Source: Microbulbifer flavimaris (GTDB lineage: Bacteria > Pseudomonadota > Gammaproteobacteria > Pseudomonadales > Cellvibrionaceae). From it: a stretch of DNA of 64,000 nucleotides. Both the position numbers and the translations under genes were made by a program. Below the pieces are notes generated by a model that saw only the letters and a program-made list of their open reading frames with translations, did not search any database and was not told where the DNA came from. This document shows, one piece after another, positions 16,556 through 26,695 of the stretch (the stretch's first letter is position 1; each line of letters begins with the position of its first letter). The stretch covers positions 868,001 to 932,000 of the forward strand of contig NZ_LRFG02000002.1 of assembly GCF_001641755.2 (NCBI RefSeq), written 5' to 3'.

Positions 16556-16813
16556 ATGGAAACGGCAGCCGCCGCCAATGGGATACCACCTGTGGCCGCC
16601 GTATTGACGGTGTTTGCGCTGGTGTTCGCCGCCATCGGCTGGCTGCGCCTCATCCTTGCCGGTTTTCGCGAGGGCACGCTGTTCGGACTCGTGGCGCTGT
16701 TTCTGCCACCGCTCGCCCTGATCGGGCTGGTCCCCCGGTGGCGCCAGCACCGGGAGATCTACGCTCTCGCCCTCGGCGCTCTGGTTTTCATCAGCATAGC
16801 GGGAATTTTTTAG
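16556..16813 (+). CDS. Small inner-membrane protein
   Basis: An 85-residue protein with an Ala-rich N-terminus and three hydrophobic segments: one at about residues 11-31, one at 38-54 after a FREGT turn, and one at the C-terminus. The ATG at 16556 has GGGGAGGG about 5 nt upstream. It is divergent from the aminopeptidase gene and 54 nt before mliC. I do not recognise a family, and the function is unknown. Confidence 0.7.
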   Translation: METAAAANGIPPVAAVLTVFALVFAAIGWLRLILAGFREGTLFGLVALFLPPLALIGLVPRWRQHREIYALALGALVFISIAGIF

Positions 16814-16867
16814 GTTTCCCGTGCTCCAAAGCGGGTAACTTTTGCAAGACAACACCCTGGACTGTTC

Positions 16868-17257
16868 ATGCTACGCCGTGTTTCCACCGCCCTGATCCTG
16901 ATTGGCCCTCTCCTGACTGCCTGTGAGGGCGGTGGCCGGGAGATCGATACCGTGATTCGCACGGTAAACTACGAGTGCGCTGATGGTACACGGCTGCAGG
17001 TCAAGTACGGCAAGCCGGAGAGCGGGCCGTCAATGGCCATGGTCACGTTTGATAACAAGCTGATCCCCATGCACCAGGAGCCGGCGGCGTCCGGCGTTCT
17101 GTTCGTTGCCGACAAGGGGCATCCAAACTATCGCTGGCACACCAAGGGTCAGACGGGCATGCTGATGCTGCAGAAGAATGGCAACAGGGATTTCGACGTG
17201 GTCCTGGGGGACTGCGAGAGCGTCCAGCAAGGCGCAACCGGTGAGTCACAGGACTAG
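16868..17257 (+). CDS. mliC: MliC-family lysozyme inhibitor lipoprotein
   Basis: A 129-residue lipoprotein with the features of the membrane-bound inhibitor of C-type lysozyme. The signal peptide ends in Leu-Thr-Ala-Cys (Cys19). The MliC beta-barrel carries YECADGTRLQVKYG and an ASGVLFV segment, corresponding to the lysozyme-binding loop, then WHTKGQTGML. The C-terminal Cys (in GDCESV) would pair with the Cys of YECAD. Such proteins protect peptidoglycan against host or competitor lysozyme from the periplasm or outer membrane. The start ATG lacks a strong ribosome-binding site but is the only sensible start for the lipobox. Confidence 0.85.
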   Translation: MLRRVSTALILIGPLLTACEGGGREIDTVIRTVNYECADGTRLQVKYGKPESGPSMAMVTFDNKLIPMHQEPAASGVLFVADKGHPNYRWHTKGQTGMLMLQKNGNRDFDVVLGDCESVQQGATGESQD

Positions 17258-17393
17258 ACTGGCCCTCCTGCAAGCCATACCAATCGTGCACTCCTGATTG
17301 GGCCCAACCCCGACTCCGTGGGCTGGCGGGCTATCAGCTCGCTACCTTTGCGCCGCGGTTCGCCAAACGGGCCCTGCCACTTCCAGGCCTGAC

Positions 17394-17428
17394 GGCCGCC
17401 CCACCCGATACGCCGGGCGGCCATTTAT
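17394..17428 (+). terminator. Possible terminator after mliC
   Basis: An 8-bp GC stem (ggccgccc at 17394-17401 with gggcggcc at 17415-17422) and a 13-nt loop, followed by atttatt. The T-run is weak and the hairpin is 136 nt beyond the mliC stop, so this is tentative. Nothing else is seen between 17258 and 17530. Confidence 0.4.
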
Positions 17429-17539
17429 TCATCTCCACCCCCTATCCCGCGGGGGCTTGATCCAGATCAGTATTGAGACCGCCGCTGGCCATAGACTGGG
17501 CACCAGATAGCAGTAACTCCGAAAGAAAAGGAGCCCAAC

Positions 17540-17668
17540 ATGGTTGCACTAATCGATCTCTTCACCAGCTTTTCCGGCCTGCTCAGCCTCGGCATTATCG
17601 GCTTTATCCTGTTGATGGCGGCTTATATTACCCGCATGGTGCTGCGCAAGATGGACGAGGGCGCCTGA
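17540..17668 (+). CDS. DUF3149 mini membrane protein
   Basis: A 42-residue protein with the DUF3149 layout: short amphipathic start (ALIDLFTSFSGLLSL), one transmembrane helix (about residues 15-32), and a basic end with KMDEG. AAAGGAGC is placed 7 nt before the ATG, an excellent ribosome-binding site. DUF3149 proteins occur in many gammaproteobacteria, function unknown. The 230 nt between this gene and tatC on the other strand show no gene. Confidence 0.85.
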   Translation: MVALIDLFTSFSGLLSLGIIGFILLMAAYITRMVLRKMDEGA

Positions 17669-17898
17669 GCCCTCCACTGTGCGTGGGATTCAATAATCTC
17701 AGTTGAGAGCCTCGTCGGTGGCGCCGGTAAAGTGCCGCCGGGGAGTGGATAACGAAGCTCATCAATGGCGCACTGGCGGTGCGGCACTATTGCAGGCCTG
17801 CAATTATGGTGGGGGCACGCGTTCGGGAATGCCCGTCCGACGTGGCGCAAACTCCACGTTGACCGCCAGGCAACCCGTGGCCGGCACCCGATCGGCTT

Positions 17899-18642
17899 CT
17901 AGCCGTCCGCCCCTTCTTCAGCGGGCTTCCGCTTGATCCAGCGACCGATCACAATACCCAGCTCGAACAGCAACCACATTGGCACTGCCAGCAGTGACTG
18001 GGAAATCACATCCGGCGGTGTCAGCAGCATTCCCAGCAGGAAACAGCCCACGATCACATAGGGGCGCTTCTGCGCCAGGGTTTGCGGATCAACGGCACCA
18101 CTCCAGATCAGCAGCACCGTGGCGATGGGAATCTCAAACGCGAAGCCAAAGGCAAAAAACAGCTTCAGCACCAAGTCCAGGTAGCGGCTGATATCCGGCA
18201 GGACCTTGATTTCCGCGTGGGCCGAGCTGACAAAGAAATCAAACAGGATCGGGAAAACCACGTAGTAGGCAAACGCCATACCCGCGTAAAACAGCACCAC
18301 GCTGGACACCAGCACCGGCACCGCCAATCGTTTTTCGTTCTGGTAAAGTCCCGGCGCGATAAAGGCCCAGGCCTGGTACAGCACATAGGGAATGCCGAGA
18401 AAAAACGCCAGGATAAAAGTGGTTTTGAATGGGGTGAAAAATGGTGAGGTCACCTCGGTGGCGATCATGCCCGCACCCTCGACGAGGCGCTCCTGGAGTG
18501 GGTCGGCGACGAAGTCGTAGATCTCGGTGGCAAACGGCACCATGCACAGGAAAATCACCACCACCACCAGTAATGTCTTGAGGAGGCGGTCGCGCAGTTC
18601 GATCAGGTGATCGATAAATGGCTGATGCTTCTGCTCGCTCAT
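17899..18642 (-). CDS. tatC: Twin-arginine translocase subunit TatC
   Basis: A 247-residue polytopic membrane protein, the signal-peptide receptor of the Tat pathway that exports folded proteins. Six transmembrane helices and the conserved cytosolic N-terminus FIDHLIELRDRLLK, which contacts the twin-arginine motif, are present, as is the AFGFAFEIP loop with its conserved Glu. Its ATG overlaps the tatB stop by 4 nt (ATGA), so translation is probably coupled. It is the last gene of the leftward ubi-his-tat block. Confidence 0.97.
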   Translation of the reverse strand: MSEQKHQPFIDHLIELRDRLLKTLLVVVVIFLCMVPFATEIYDFVADPLQERLVEGAGMIATEVTSPFFTPFKTTFILAFFLGIPYVLYQAWAFIAPGLYQNEKRLAVPVLVSSVVLFYAGMAFAYYVVFPILFDFFVSSAHAEIKVLPDISRYLDLVLKLFFAFGFAFEIPIATVLLIWSGAVDPQTLAQKRPYVIVGCFLLGMLLTPPDVISQSLLAVPMWLLFELGIVIGRWIKRKPAEEGADG

Positions 18643-19199
18643 GCGGATTTGTCTTCGTCCTTGGTTGAGCGGGGCTCGTCTTTAAAATGGTCCGGGTGGT
18701 GGGGGTTGAATTCCGGGTCCCCGTGGTCGTGGAGGTGTTCAGGATATTCCGGATCCTCCAGCTCCTCGTCTTCCTCCTCCGGAAGGTGCTCTGAGGTTTC
18801 TCGGCCCCCCTCGTCCTCCGGAAGATAGTCCGACGCCTCGGCGCGGGAGGTTTCCGGTAACTCGACCTCGTCGGCACCGGCTTTTACTTCTGACTCCCGT
18901 TGCGCGCCGGGCTCAGCCAGCGGCTCCCGCACGGAGGCTTCCAGTTCCCGCCGACTCTCCTCCAGCTCCCGGCGGCTCTCCTCCAGCTCACGCATGATGC
19001 GTTCATTGTGGAGCTCGCGGCGGATATCGTCAGCACCGACTTCGCGTTCCAGCTCCTCGCGCGCGTTGTGCAACGTGCGTTTGAGCCCGGACCACCAGCG
19101 GGCCGTCGTGCGTATCGCATCCGGCAACCGCTCCGGACCGACCACCAGCAGGCCGACGATGGCGACGAGCATCAGCTCGAAAAAACCGATATCAAACAC
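18639..19199 (-). CDS. tatB: Sec-independent translocase subunit TatB
   Basis: A 186-residue subunit that forms the receptor complex with TatC. Residues 1-20 are the membrane helix with the conserved Glu (FFELMLVAIVGLLVVGPERLP), followed by the amphipathic helix to about residue 65. The C-terminal half is low-complexity and strongly acidic, with a repeated RRELEESRRELE segment and a His-rich end (HLHDHGDPEFNPHHPDH). This tail is longer and more acidic than in enterobacterial TatB (171 residues) and could bind divalent metal, which is inference. Confidence 0.95.
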   Translation of the reverse strand: MFDIGFFELMLVAIVGLLVVGPERLPDAIRTTARWWSGLKRTLHNAREELEREVGADDIRRELHNERIMRELEESRRELEESRRELEASVREPLAEPGAQRESEVKAGADEVELPETSRAEASDYLPEDEGGRETSEHLPEEEDEELEDPEYPEHLHDHGDPEFNPHHPDHFKDEPRSTKDEDKSA

Positions 19200-19214
19200 G
19201 CGTGCGCTCTCGGT

Positions 19215-19487
19215 TTACTTGTCTTGAGACTGCTGGTCTTTGTGCTTGTCGGATGCACCCTTGGCCTTCTCGGCTTCATCGTGCTCCAGGCGCTTGGTCT
19301 CCTTGGGCTTGTCCTCGTCCTCTTCAGACTCGTCGGACTTGCCCTCGTCCTTCATGGCTTTTTTGAAGCCTTTGATGGCGCCGCCCAGGTCACCGCCGAG
19401 ATTCTTCAGGCGCTTGGTGCCGAACAGCAGCAGCACGATGACCAGAATGATGAGCAGCTGCCAGATACTGATGCCGCCAAAACCCAT
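19215..19487 (-). CDS. tatA: Sec-independent translocase subunit TatA
   Basis: A 90-residue pore-forming Tat subunit. The single N-terminal helix ([18 protein letters not shown]) is followed by the conserved [24 protein letters not shown] amphipathic region, with the FG hinge at about residues 22-23, and an acidic/lysine-rich tail. AGGAG precedes the ATG. It lies between hisE (50-nt gap) and tatB (15-nt gap). Confidence 0.97.
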   Translation of the reverse strand: MGFGGISIWQLLIILVIVLLLFGTKRLKNLGGDLGGAIKGFKKAMKDEGKSDESEEDEDKPKETKRLEHDEAEKAKGASDKHKDQQSQDK

Positions 19488-19537
19488 AACTTACTCCTTC
19501 AAGATCCAGTTGTTCCGGTGCCCCAGGGCGCCGTTCG

Positions 19538-19894
19538 CTATTGTTTTTGCCCTTGCTCCTGCTTGGCAGTGCGCGCGGCTTTTTCTTCCAAGCCCGAGAG
19601 GCCGAAGCGGCGCCCCAGCTCGCGCAATACGTCCTGTGAATCGGCTCCCAGGTGAGAAAGCATCACCAGGGAGTGAAACCAGAGGTCGGCGGTTTCGGCG
19701 ATCATCGCCTGCCGATCGCCGCCGTGTTCCACATCCTTTGCGGCGAGGATCACTTCCGTGGCCTCTTCGCCGACCTTTTCCAATATCTTGTTCAGGCCCT
19801 TGCGGTGCAGGCTGGCTACGTAGGAGCCCTCCGCATCCGCGGTGTTTTTGCGCTCCTCGAGCACGGCATCCAGTTCGCGCAGCAGGTCACTCAT
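19538..19894 (-). CDS. hisE: Phosphoribosyl-ATP diphosphatase
   Basis: A 118-residue enzyme of the second step of histidine synthesis, hydrolysing phosphoribosyl-ATP to phosphoribosyl-AMP. The MazG-like helical motif [22 protein letters not shown] and the metal-binding ETADLWFH are intact. The start ATG at 19894 overlaps the hisI stop and gives the usual MSDLL N-terminus; an ATG 9 nt earlier is possible. The C-terminal tail after residue 100 is a variable Ala/Lys/Gln stretch. Confidence 0.96.
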   Translation of the reverse strand: MSDLLRELDAVLEERKNTADAEGSYVASLHRKGLNKILEKVGEEATEVILAAKDVEHGGDRQAMIAETADLWFHSLVMLSHLGADSQDVLRELGRRFGLSGLEEKAARTAKQEQGQKQ

Positions 19895-20303
19895 AGATGT
19901 CATCCGGGTTCTTGATTACGGGCTGGTTCACCTGCCACCGGTCGCCATCCAATACCCGGTAAAAGCAGCTGGTGCGCCCGGTGTGACAGGCAATGCCACC
20001 GCGCTGTTCGACGATCAGCAGCACCGTGTCGCCGTCGCAATCGAGACGGATCTCACGGATCACCTGCTCGTGACCGGAAGACTCACCCTTGCGCCAGAGC
20101 TTACCGCGGGAGCGGGACCAGTACACCGCCCGGCCCTCGCTGGCGGTCAGCTGCAGTGACTCACGGTTCATCCACGCCATCATCAGCACGCGGCCACTCT
20201 TGTAGTCCTGCGCTATGGCGGGCACCAGCCCGCCGTCATTCCAGCTCACGGCGTCGATCAAGCCGTCTACTGTCGAAACCTCTGTCACTGCTTTGCCTGT
20301 CAC
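19887..20303 (-). CDS. hisI: Phosphoribosyl-AMP cyclohydrolase
   Basis: A 138-residue zinc enzyme catalysing the third step of histidine biosynthesis (ring opening of phosphoribosyl-AMP). Visible are [27 protein letters not shown], the Mg-binding DCDGDT and the zinc-binding [12 protein letters not shown]. HisI and HisE are separate proteins here, as in pseudomonads, not fused as in enterobacteria. It overlaps hisE by 8 nt. Confidence 0.97.
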   Translation of the reverse strand: MTGKAVTEVSTVDGLIDAVSWNDGGLVPAIAQDYKSGRVLMMAWMNRESLQLTASEGRAVYWSRSRGKLWRKGESSGHEQVIREIRLDCDGDTVLLIVEQRGGIACHTGRTSCFYRVLDGDRWQVNQPVIKNPDDIYE

Positions 20304-20366
20304 TTATCTCTTGATTGTAGGTTGCTCCCGCGGGCGGGCGCAGTGGGCAAGCCGAAAGCGCCGCGC

Positions 20367-21977
20367 CTAGGGCCACAGCGCCAACGCCAGCGCGGCCACT
20401 GCCATGGCCCAGCCTGCCGGCGGCATTGCGGCCAGCCACTGGGGCGCCGCCACCACCGCCGCACCTGCGGCGAATACTACCGCGGCCACACGACGCAAAT
20501 AGCGGCTGCGCCCGCGCCGGTTGGACGACTCCAGCGCATTGCCAATAGCCTGCAACTGGGGCGCCAGTTCCCGCGATTGATCCAGGGCCGAATAGACCAT
20601 CTGTGGCAGCTGCGGGAACTTCTCCAGCCACTCGGGACCGTAGCGTTTGATCTCACCCAGGATGGTCCGTGGGTGAATGCGGTCGCGCATCCAACGCTCC
20701 AAAAATGGATGGGCAGTCTTCCACAGATCCAGCTCGGGATAAAGCTGCCGACCGAGCCCCTCGATATTCAGCAGGGTCTTCTGCAGCAGCACCAGCTGCG
20801 GCTGCACCGCCATGTCGAAACGGCGCGCGGTCTGGAACAGGCTGATCAGTACACGGGCGAAGGAAATCTCCCCCAGCGGCTTTTCAAAGATCGGCTCGCA
20901 GACGGCGCGGATCGCCGCCTCAAAGGTGTTGATGGGGGTATCCGCGCGCACCCAGCCACTCTGCACGTGCAATTCCGCCACCATGCGGTAATCGCGACGG
21001 AACATGGCCAGCAGGTTGCGGGCCAGGTAGTACTGGTCCTCCCGCGACAAACTGCCGACGATGGCCGTATCAATGGCGATGTACTGGGGCCGTTCGGGAT
21101 GCTGGCGGGACACAAAAATATTGCCCGGGTGCATATCGGCGTGGAAGAAGTTGTGCTCGAACACCTGCTTGAAGAAGATCTCCACACCGCGTTCCGCCAG
21201 CAGCTGCATGTTGGTGTGCTGTGCCCGTAGTTGCTGCAGGTCCGTGACCGGAATGCCGTCGATGCGCTCCATCACCATCACGGTCTCGCGCGTGTAATCC
21301 CAGTGGATTTCCGGCACATATAGCAGGGGCGAACCGGAGAAGTTGCGCTTCAGCTCGGTGGCATTGGCAGCCTCGCGCACCAGGTCCAGCTCGCCCTCAA
21401 TGGTGTGGCGGTAATCCTCCACCACCTCCACCGGTCGCAGGCGGCGGCCGTCGGGGACGTAGCGGCGGATCCAGCGGGCAATTACCGCCAGCAGGCGCAG
21501 GTCCTGTTCGATGATCTTATCAATCCCCGGGCGCAGGACTTTGACCACCACGGATTCACCGTCGGGCAGCACGGCGCCGTGTACCTGGGCCACCGAGGCG
21601 GAAGCCAGCGGGGTGTGGTCAAACTGGGCAAACAGGCTGTCGATCGGGGCTTCCAGCGCCGATTCGATACGGGCAATACACTGGTCCGTGGGGTAGGGCG
21701 CCACGTTGTCCTGCAGGTGATTAAGTTCCTCCACCACATCCGGAGGCAACAGGTCAGGCCGGGTGGAAAGCAGCTGGCCAAACTTGACGAAGATGGGCCC
21801 CAGGGCCTCCAGCGCCCGGCGCAGGCGCGCACCACGGCTCAGCTTTGGCTCAGGGAACAGACGCAGTGGCGCCCAGAGCACCCGCATCCACAGCGGCCGC
21901 TGCGCGTCCGGCAACAGGGTGTCCAGCCGGTAGCGCAGGAAAACACGGGCAATAGTGAGGCTGCGTGCCGCCGGCAT
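20367..21977 (-). CDS. ubiB: Ubiquinone biosynthesis regulatory kinase UbiB
   Basis: A 536-residue atypical kinase-like protein (ABC1/ADCK/UbiB) required for coenzyme Q synthesis, bound to the inner membrane. The family signature KxGQ appears as [16 protein letters not shown] (about residues 64-79), with the Ala-rich loop [11 protein letters not shown] replacing a glycine-rich loop and the catalytic [11 protein letters not shown] region around 285-295. The C-terminus has two hydrophobic helices that would anchor it (about 490-536). ATG follows GGGAGG with a 9-nt spacing, 1 nt after the ubiJ stop, so coupling is likely. Confidence 0.97.
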   Translation of the reverse strand: MPAARSLTIARVFLRYRLDTLLPDAQRPLWMRVLWAPLRLFPEPKLSRGARLRRALEALGPIFVKFGQLLSTRPDLLPPDVVEELNHLQDNVAPYPTDQCIARIESALEAPIDSLFAQFDHTPLASASVAQVHGAVLPDGESVVVKVLRPGIDKIIEQDLRLLAVIARWIRRYVPDGRRLRPVEVVEDYRHTIEGELDLVREAANATELKRNFSGSPLLYVPEIHWDYTRETVMVMERIDGIPVTDLQQLRAQHTNMQLLAERGVEIFFKQVFEHNFFHADMHPGNIFVSRQHPERPQYIAIDTAIVGSLSREDQYYLARNLLAMFRRDYRMVAELHVQSGWVRADTPINTFEAAIRAVCEPIFEKPLGEISFARVLISLFQTARRFDMAVQPQLVLLQKTLLNIEGLGRQLYPELDLWKTAHPFLERWMRDRIHPRTILGEIKRYGPEWLEKFPQLPQMVYSALDQSRELAPQLQAIGNALESSNRRGRSRYLRRVAAVVFAAGAAVVAAPQWLAAMPPAGWAMAVAALALALWP

Positions 21978-21978
21978 A

Positions 21979-22605
21979 TTACGGCGCCTCCCGCGGGGAC
22001 AGTTTCTGCTTCAAAATGCGCAGGCGCGCCTCCAGCCGGTCGGTGGCCAGTGCCAGGTCTGCCACGTCCTCCGCAAACGCCTCGAACTGGGCCCGCGGTG
22101 GTGTCAGCTGCCACTCTTCGCTGACAGCCTCGGCGGCGGCCCGGGGCGCCGCGCGGAGGTTTTCCCGCAGCCAGCGGTCGGCGGAGCGCAGGGCATCGCC
22201 CAGGGTATGGGCGGGCACATCGCCAACCAGCCGGGCCAGCGGCGCCTCCCAATCGATATCCAGGTCGTGCAGTATCTGCTGTAGCTGCTGCAGCAATCCA
22301 CTGGAGCCAGTGATAGATACACCCAGCTTGGCCGGGGTGGCCCGGTCATCCTTCAACAGGCGCAGCAGGGCAATGGGTGAGCCGGTCAGGCGCGTATCCA
22401 CCTGCCCCTCCCAGTGCTGGCGCAGGCGCACCTCCTCCCCCTCCACGCAGAGGATCAGCTCCAGCTGCGGTGCGGTTAGGTCCAGCGCCAGCGCGCGACC
22501 GTCGAGAGCCCGCAGCCGGGTGCGGGTGGCCGGGTCGTATTTCAGCGCGGTGTTGATCGCAGTTTCCAGCGCGGCATCGAAGCCAGAGCGGAAGGTGGGG
22601 TCCAA
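21979..22605 (-). CDS. ubiJ: Ubiquinone biosynthesis accessory factor UbiJ
   Basis: A 208-residue protein with an N-terminal SCP2 lipid-binding domain (about residues 1-110) and a helical C-terminal half with a coiled-coil end. UbiJ holds ubiquinone intermediates in the cytosolic Ubi complex. It lies between ubiE and ubiB, the standard position in gammaproteobacteria. Although the sequence is divergent, the context makes the call safe. Confidence 0.93.
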   Translation of the reverse strand: MDPTFRSGFDAALETAINTALKYDPATRTRLRALDGRALALDLTAPQLELILCVEGEEVRLRQHWEGQVDTRLTGSPIALLRLLKDDRATPAKLGVSITGSSGLLQQLQQILHDLDIDWEAPLARLVGDVPAHTLGDALRSADRWLRENLRAAPRAAAEAVSEEWQLTPPRAQFEAFAEDVADLALATDRLEARLRILKQKLSPREAP

Positions 22606-22673
22606 GGCAGCTTTCCTTCTATCCAGACCGGTTGGTAAAGCAGCGCGCCCTATCTGGCGCTGCTGGCATCAAG

Positions 22674-23423
22674 TCAGGGCTTGATGCCTTTGTGCAGAGA
22701 CACGATACCACCAGTCATATTGTGGTACTCGCAATCAACGAAACCGGCATCCGCCATCATCTGCTTGAGGGTCTCCTGATCCGGGTGCATGCGGATGCTC
22801 TCCGCCAGGTAGCGGTAGCTGTCGGCATCGTCCGCCACCAGCTTGCCCATAAATGGCAGCAGCCGGAATGAGTACTGGTCGTAGACCTTCTCCAGCAGCT
22901 TGGACTGCGGCTTGGAGAACTCCAGCACCAGCAGGCGGCCGCCGGGCTTCAGCACCCGCAGCATGGAACGCAGGGCCAGGTCCTTGTCGGTGACATTGCG
23001 CAGGCCGAAGGCAATGGTGATGCAGTCGAAGGTGTTGTCCGGGAAAGGCAGGTACTGGGCATCCGCCTGTACCGGCACCACGTTGCCGGCAATGCCCCGG
23101 TCCATCAATCGATCGCGCCCTACCCGCAGCATGGACTCGTTGATGTCCGCCAGCACTACCTGGCCCTCGGGCCCCACGATACGGGAGAAACGCGCCGTCA
23201 GGTCACCGGTACCACCGGCAATATCCAGGATCGTCTGCCCCGGACGGGCACCGGACAGCTCGATGGTGAAACGCTTCCACAGGCGATGGATGCCACCGGA
23301 CATCAGGTCGTTCATGACGTCATAACGCGCCGCTACCGAGTGGAACACATCCGCCACGCGGCCGGCCTTCTCCTCCACCGGAACTTCCTGGTAGCCGAAA
23401 TGGGTCGTCTTGCGGTCGGTCAT
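22674..23423 (-). CDS. ubiE: Ubiquinone/menaquinone C-methyltransferase UbiE
   Basis: A 249-residue SAM-dependent methyltransferase acting on demethoxyquinol rings in ubiquinone (and menaquinone) synthesis. SAM motif I is [13 protein letters not shown], the post-I acidic residue lies in [11 protein letters not shown], and the family signatures [19 protein letters not shown] and GLRNVTD[13 protein letters not shown] are intact. The ATG at 23423 gives the standard N-terminus ([13 protein letters not shown]). It heads the leftward ubi-his-tat block. Confidence 0.97.
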   Translation of the reverse strand: MTDRKTTHFGYQEVPVEEKAGRVADVFHSVAARYDVMNDLMSGGIHRLWKRFTIELSGARPGQTILDIAGGTGDLTARFSRIVGPEGQVVLADINESMLRVGRDRLMDRGIAGNVVPVQADAQYLPFPDNTFDCITIAFGLRNVTDKDLALRSMLRVLKPGGRLLVLEFSKPQSKLLEKVYDQYSFRLLPFMGKLVADDADSYRYLAESIRMHPDQETLKQMMADAGFVDCEYHNMTGGIVSLHKGIKP

Positions 23424-23705
23424 AAATGCGCCTGCTGAGCCTGATTCAGGGGTGGCATTGTACATGGGCGCAACGCCGAGCACTAAGCGCTTGTTTGGCC
23501 AGGGGGGTAGAGCTCCCTCACCGGCCCCCGGGGCTGAAGGCCAACCACGGTTGGGGCGGCACACTGGTCGCCGCGTCGATCTCGATGCTAATCAAAAATT
23601 ATTGAGGAAAAGTCCTGGCTAGACGTCAAAACAGGTGTGACCGCTTGGAGCGGTCTGACACATAAGAACAAAATGCCACGATTTTCCTACCAGGGGTTCT
23701 CAATT

Positions 23706-26558
23706 ATGAAAGGAAATCTACTATCAATGGCGATCCGCGGTGCAATTCTCACCGCAATCGGCACCACTCCCGTTTTCGCTCAGGAGGAAACCTCCGACGA
23801 AAACCAGAAAGTATCTGATCAATCAATCGAACAGATCACCGTTACCGGCTCGCGCATCACCCGCCCGAATGCGGTAAGCCCCACCCCGGTTACCTCACTC
23901 ACCTCTGAGGACATCAACCTCGGTGGCGATGTGAACCTGGGTGACGTCCTGAATGATCTTCCCGCACTGCGCTCTACCTTCTCAGGCAACAATTCCGGTC
24001 GCTTTATCGGCACCGTTGGCCTGAACCTGCTGGACCTGCGTGGTATGGGAACTTCCCGCACCCTGGTACTGCAGGATGGCCGCCGCCATATCGCCTCCTC
24101 CATCGGCACCTCCGCGGTGGACGTGAACACTATCCCCGAAGACCTGCTCGAGCGCGTTGACGTAATCACCGGCGGCGCATCCGCAATTTATGGTGCGGAC
24201 GCGGTTACCGGTGTAGTGAACTTCGTGATGAAGGATGACTTCGAGGGCGTAAAGATCAGCGCCTACGGCAGTGATACCGACAACGGTGGTGCTGAAACCA
24301 CCGAAATGAGCATTACTTTCGGCCAGAATTTCTTCGATGGTCGCGCCAACATTGCCGGTAGCATCCAGACTTCCAATCGCGACGATGTCTATGGCTACGA
24401 CCGCGAGTGGATCACCAAAGGCTGGGGCACCCTGCGCAATCCGGAAAATACCGGTCCTGAGGACGGCATCCCGGACCGCATCGTTGTCCAGGACTACACC
24501 CTGCCCGTGCTGAGCGAAGCCGGCTTCGCATACACTGGCCTGGGCCTGTTCACCTTTGACGAGGACGGCACCGCCCGCCCGGTAGAATACGGCAGTGTTT
24601 GTGACTCCTCAGGCCGCTGCAGTGGCGGTGATGGTTATCGCTGGATCGGCCAGTACCAGATGTATCCGCGCACCGAAAACACCAATGTATTCGTGAAAGG
24701 TCACTATGACCTGACCGACTCCATGCAGCTGTTCGCGGAAGCCAAGTACGTGAATAACGAAGCTGAGAGCTTTGGCCAGGCCAGCTTCAGCTACGACATC
24801 TACTCCGCAACCAATCCTTACCTGGATGGAGATTTCTCACAGGCCCTGGTTGATGCTGGCATCCCAGCATTTGGCATGTACCGCATGCATTCCGACCTGG
24901 GCTACCGCGGCAACCTTGCCGAGCGCGAAACCCAGCGTTACGTACTGGGCCTGAAAGGTGATATCGACGGTAACTGGAATTACGAGACGAGCCTGGTCTG
25001 GGGCGAGTACGACGGCAATGTCCGCTACTTGAATAACCGCAATAACGCCCGCTTCGCTGAGGCCATCAATGCCATCGAGCTGAATGGTGAGATTGTCTGT
25101 GCCGATGCGGATGCCCGCGCCAATGGCTGTCAGCCGCTCGACCTGTTCGGTGAGAACCGCGCCTCCAAGGAAGCCATCGACTATGTCATGCTGCAGGATA
25201 CCGGCTCGTATGAAAATATGACCCAGATGGTAGCCTCAGGCTTTGTCAGCGGTGACCTGATCAACCTGCCTGCGGGACCGCTGTCCGTAGCTGGTGGTTT
25301 CGAGTACCGTGAAGAAACCAGCACCGTTGATTACGACGATATCATCAAGAATGGCGAGACGTTCATGAACGCGCTGGCCCCGACCGACGGTGAGTATGAT
25401 GTCAGCGAAGTTTATGTGGAGGCATCCGCACCGCTGCTGGGTGGTCTGCCGGGCGTTCAGAGCCTGACGTTTGATACCGCTTACCGAGCTTCTGACTACT
25501 CCACCATCGGTAGCACCGGTGCGTGGAAGGCGGGCCTCGACTGGACTGTCTACGACGACCTGCGCTTCCGCGCCACCGCTTCCGAAGCCGTTCGCGCACC
25601 GAACATCGACGAGCTGTTCGCGCCCCTGGGCCAGAATTTCTTCAATGTCGATGACCCCTGTGACGCAGACGAGATCCCGTACGCTCCGGATCCCGCCCTG
25701 CGCGCGGCTAACTGTGCGGCACTTGGCCTCGCTGCGGACTATCAGTCTCCCTGGAACGAGGGCCCGACCCTGCCCGGCTTCAGCGGTGGTAACGAGAACC
25801 TGCAGGAAGAGACTGCAACCACCTTCACCTACGGCCTGGTCTTCACTCCCGGCTTTGCCGAGGGCCTGACCTTCACCGTTGACTACTGGGATATCGAAAT
25901 CGAAGATGCGATCTCCTACTACGGTGGCCAGACCATCCTCAATAAGTGTGTGGACGGCTCCTCCATCAACAACGCGTTCTGTGGCAACATCGAGCGCGCT
26001 GCGAATGGCGACCTGGTGTCCCTGACCAGCTCCGCACTGAACGCATCTGCCCTGACCGCACGCGGTATCGACTATGAAGTGCGCTACCAGTTTGCACTGG
26101 CTGACGTGTTCAATTCTGATGATCTGGGTAGCCTGACCTTGAGCCTGCTGGGTACGCATCTGCTCGAACGGAATGACTACTCCTTCCAGGACGACCCGTC
26201 AGACGTCGATCAGATCGACGGCGAGCTGGGTGACCCGACTAATACCTTCATCAGCAATGTCACCTACCGCTACGGCAACCTGTCCGTGAACTGGCGCCAC
26301 CAGTACATCGACAGCATGGCCCTGTTCGGCCTCGGTGACTCCCGCCCTGAGAGTGCCGCTCCGCCCTATACCGGCGAAGTGGGCTACAACAGCCTGCAGA
26401 CCCGCTACCTGTTCCAGGACAGCCTCGAGGTCTTCGGCGGCGTCAATAACATCGAGGATACTGCCCCGCCGGCCTACCTGACCGGCACCGGCGGCGGCTC
26501 CGGCATGTATGACACTCTGGGCCGCACTTTCTACCTGGGTGCTAACTACACCTTCTAA
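23706..26558 (+). CDS. Large TonB-dependent receptor
   Basis: A 950-residue outer-membrane receptor of the TonB-dependent class, energised from the inner membrane. It has a signal peptide (about residues 1-26, ending VFA), a TonB-box-like IEQITVTGSRI, the plug domain with VNLGDVLNDLPAL and LDLRGMGTSRTLVLQDGRR (about 75-130) and GASAIYGADAVTGVVNF, and then a long 22-stranded barrel ending in an aromatic Phe. Extracellular-loop cysteines occur in pairs (for example in CDSSGRCSGG). This is the type found with carbohydrate or peptide uptake in marine bacteria, but no transporter or enzyme partner is adjacent, so the ligand is unknown. The ATG at 23706 has AGGGG 9 nt ahead, and a terminator follows. 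Confidence 0.94.
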   Translation: MKGNLLSMAIRGAILTAIGTTPVFAQEETSDENQKVSDQSIEQITVTGSRITRPNAVSPTPVTSLTSEDINLGGDVNLGDVLNDLPALRSTFSGNNSGRFIGTVGLNLLDLRGMGTSRTLVLQDGRRHIASSIGTSAVDVNTIPEDLLERVDVITGGASAIYGADAVTGVVNFVMKDDFEGVKISAYGSDTDNGGAETTEMSITFGQNFFDGRANIAGSIQTSNRDDVYGYDREWITKGWGTLRNPENTGPEDGIPDRIVVQDYTLPVLSEAGFAYTGLGLFTFDEDGTARPVEYGSVCDSSGRCSGGDGYRWIGQYQMYPRTENTNVFVKGHYDLTDSMQLFAEAKYVNNEAESFGQASFSYDIYSATNPYLDGDFSQALVDAGIPAFGMYRMHSDLGYRGNLAERETQRYVLGLKGDIDGNWNYETSLVWGEYDGNVRYLNNRNNARFAEAINAIELNGEIVCADADARANGCQPLDLFGENRASKEAIDYVMLQDTGSYENMTQMVASGFVSGDLINLPAGPLSVAGGFEYREETSTVDYDDIIKNGETFMNALAPTDGEYDVSEVYVEASAPLLGGLPGVQSLTFDTAYRASDYSTIGSTGAWKAGLDWTVYDDLRFRATASEAVRAPNIDELFAPLGQNFFNVDDPCDADEIPYAPDPALRAANCAALGLAADYQSPWNEGPTLPGFSGGNENLQEETATTFTYGLVFTPGFAEGLTFTVDYWDIEIEDAISYYGGQTILNKCVDGSSINNAFCGNIERAANGDLVSLTSSALNASALTARGIDYEVRYQFALADVFNSDDLGSLTLSLLGTHLLERNDYSFQDDPSDVDQIDGELGDPTNTFISNVTYRYGNLSVNWRHQYIDSMALFGLGDSRPESAAPPYTGEVGYNSLQTRYLFQDSLEVFGGVNNIEDTAPPAYLTGTGGGSGMYDTLGRTFYLGANYTF

Positions 26559-26602
26559 GAAGCAGAGACTTCGCAAGGTAAGGGCGGAAACGCCCTCATT
26601 GA

Positions 26603-26628
26603 GCCGCATCTCCGGATGCGGCTTTTTT
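26603..26628 (+). terminator. Rho-independent terminator of the TonB receptor gene
   Basis: Perfect 8-bp stem (gccgcatc/gatgcggc) with a 4-nt loop and six T. A smaller hairpin (agggcg-gaaa-cgccct at 26581-26596) precedes it. Confidence 0.95.
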
Positions 26629-26695
26629 ATTGCTTTCTCAAATCGCATCATCACGAAGCTAGACTGTCATGGCTACCAACGGAACGGCTTCGTAT

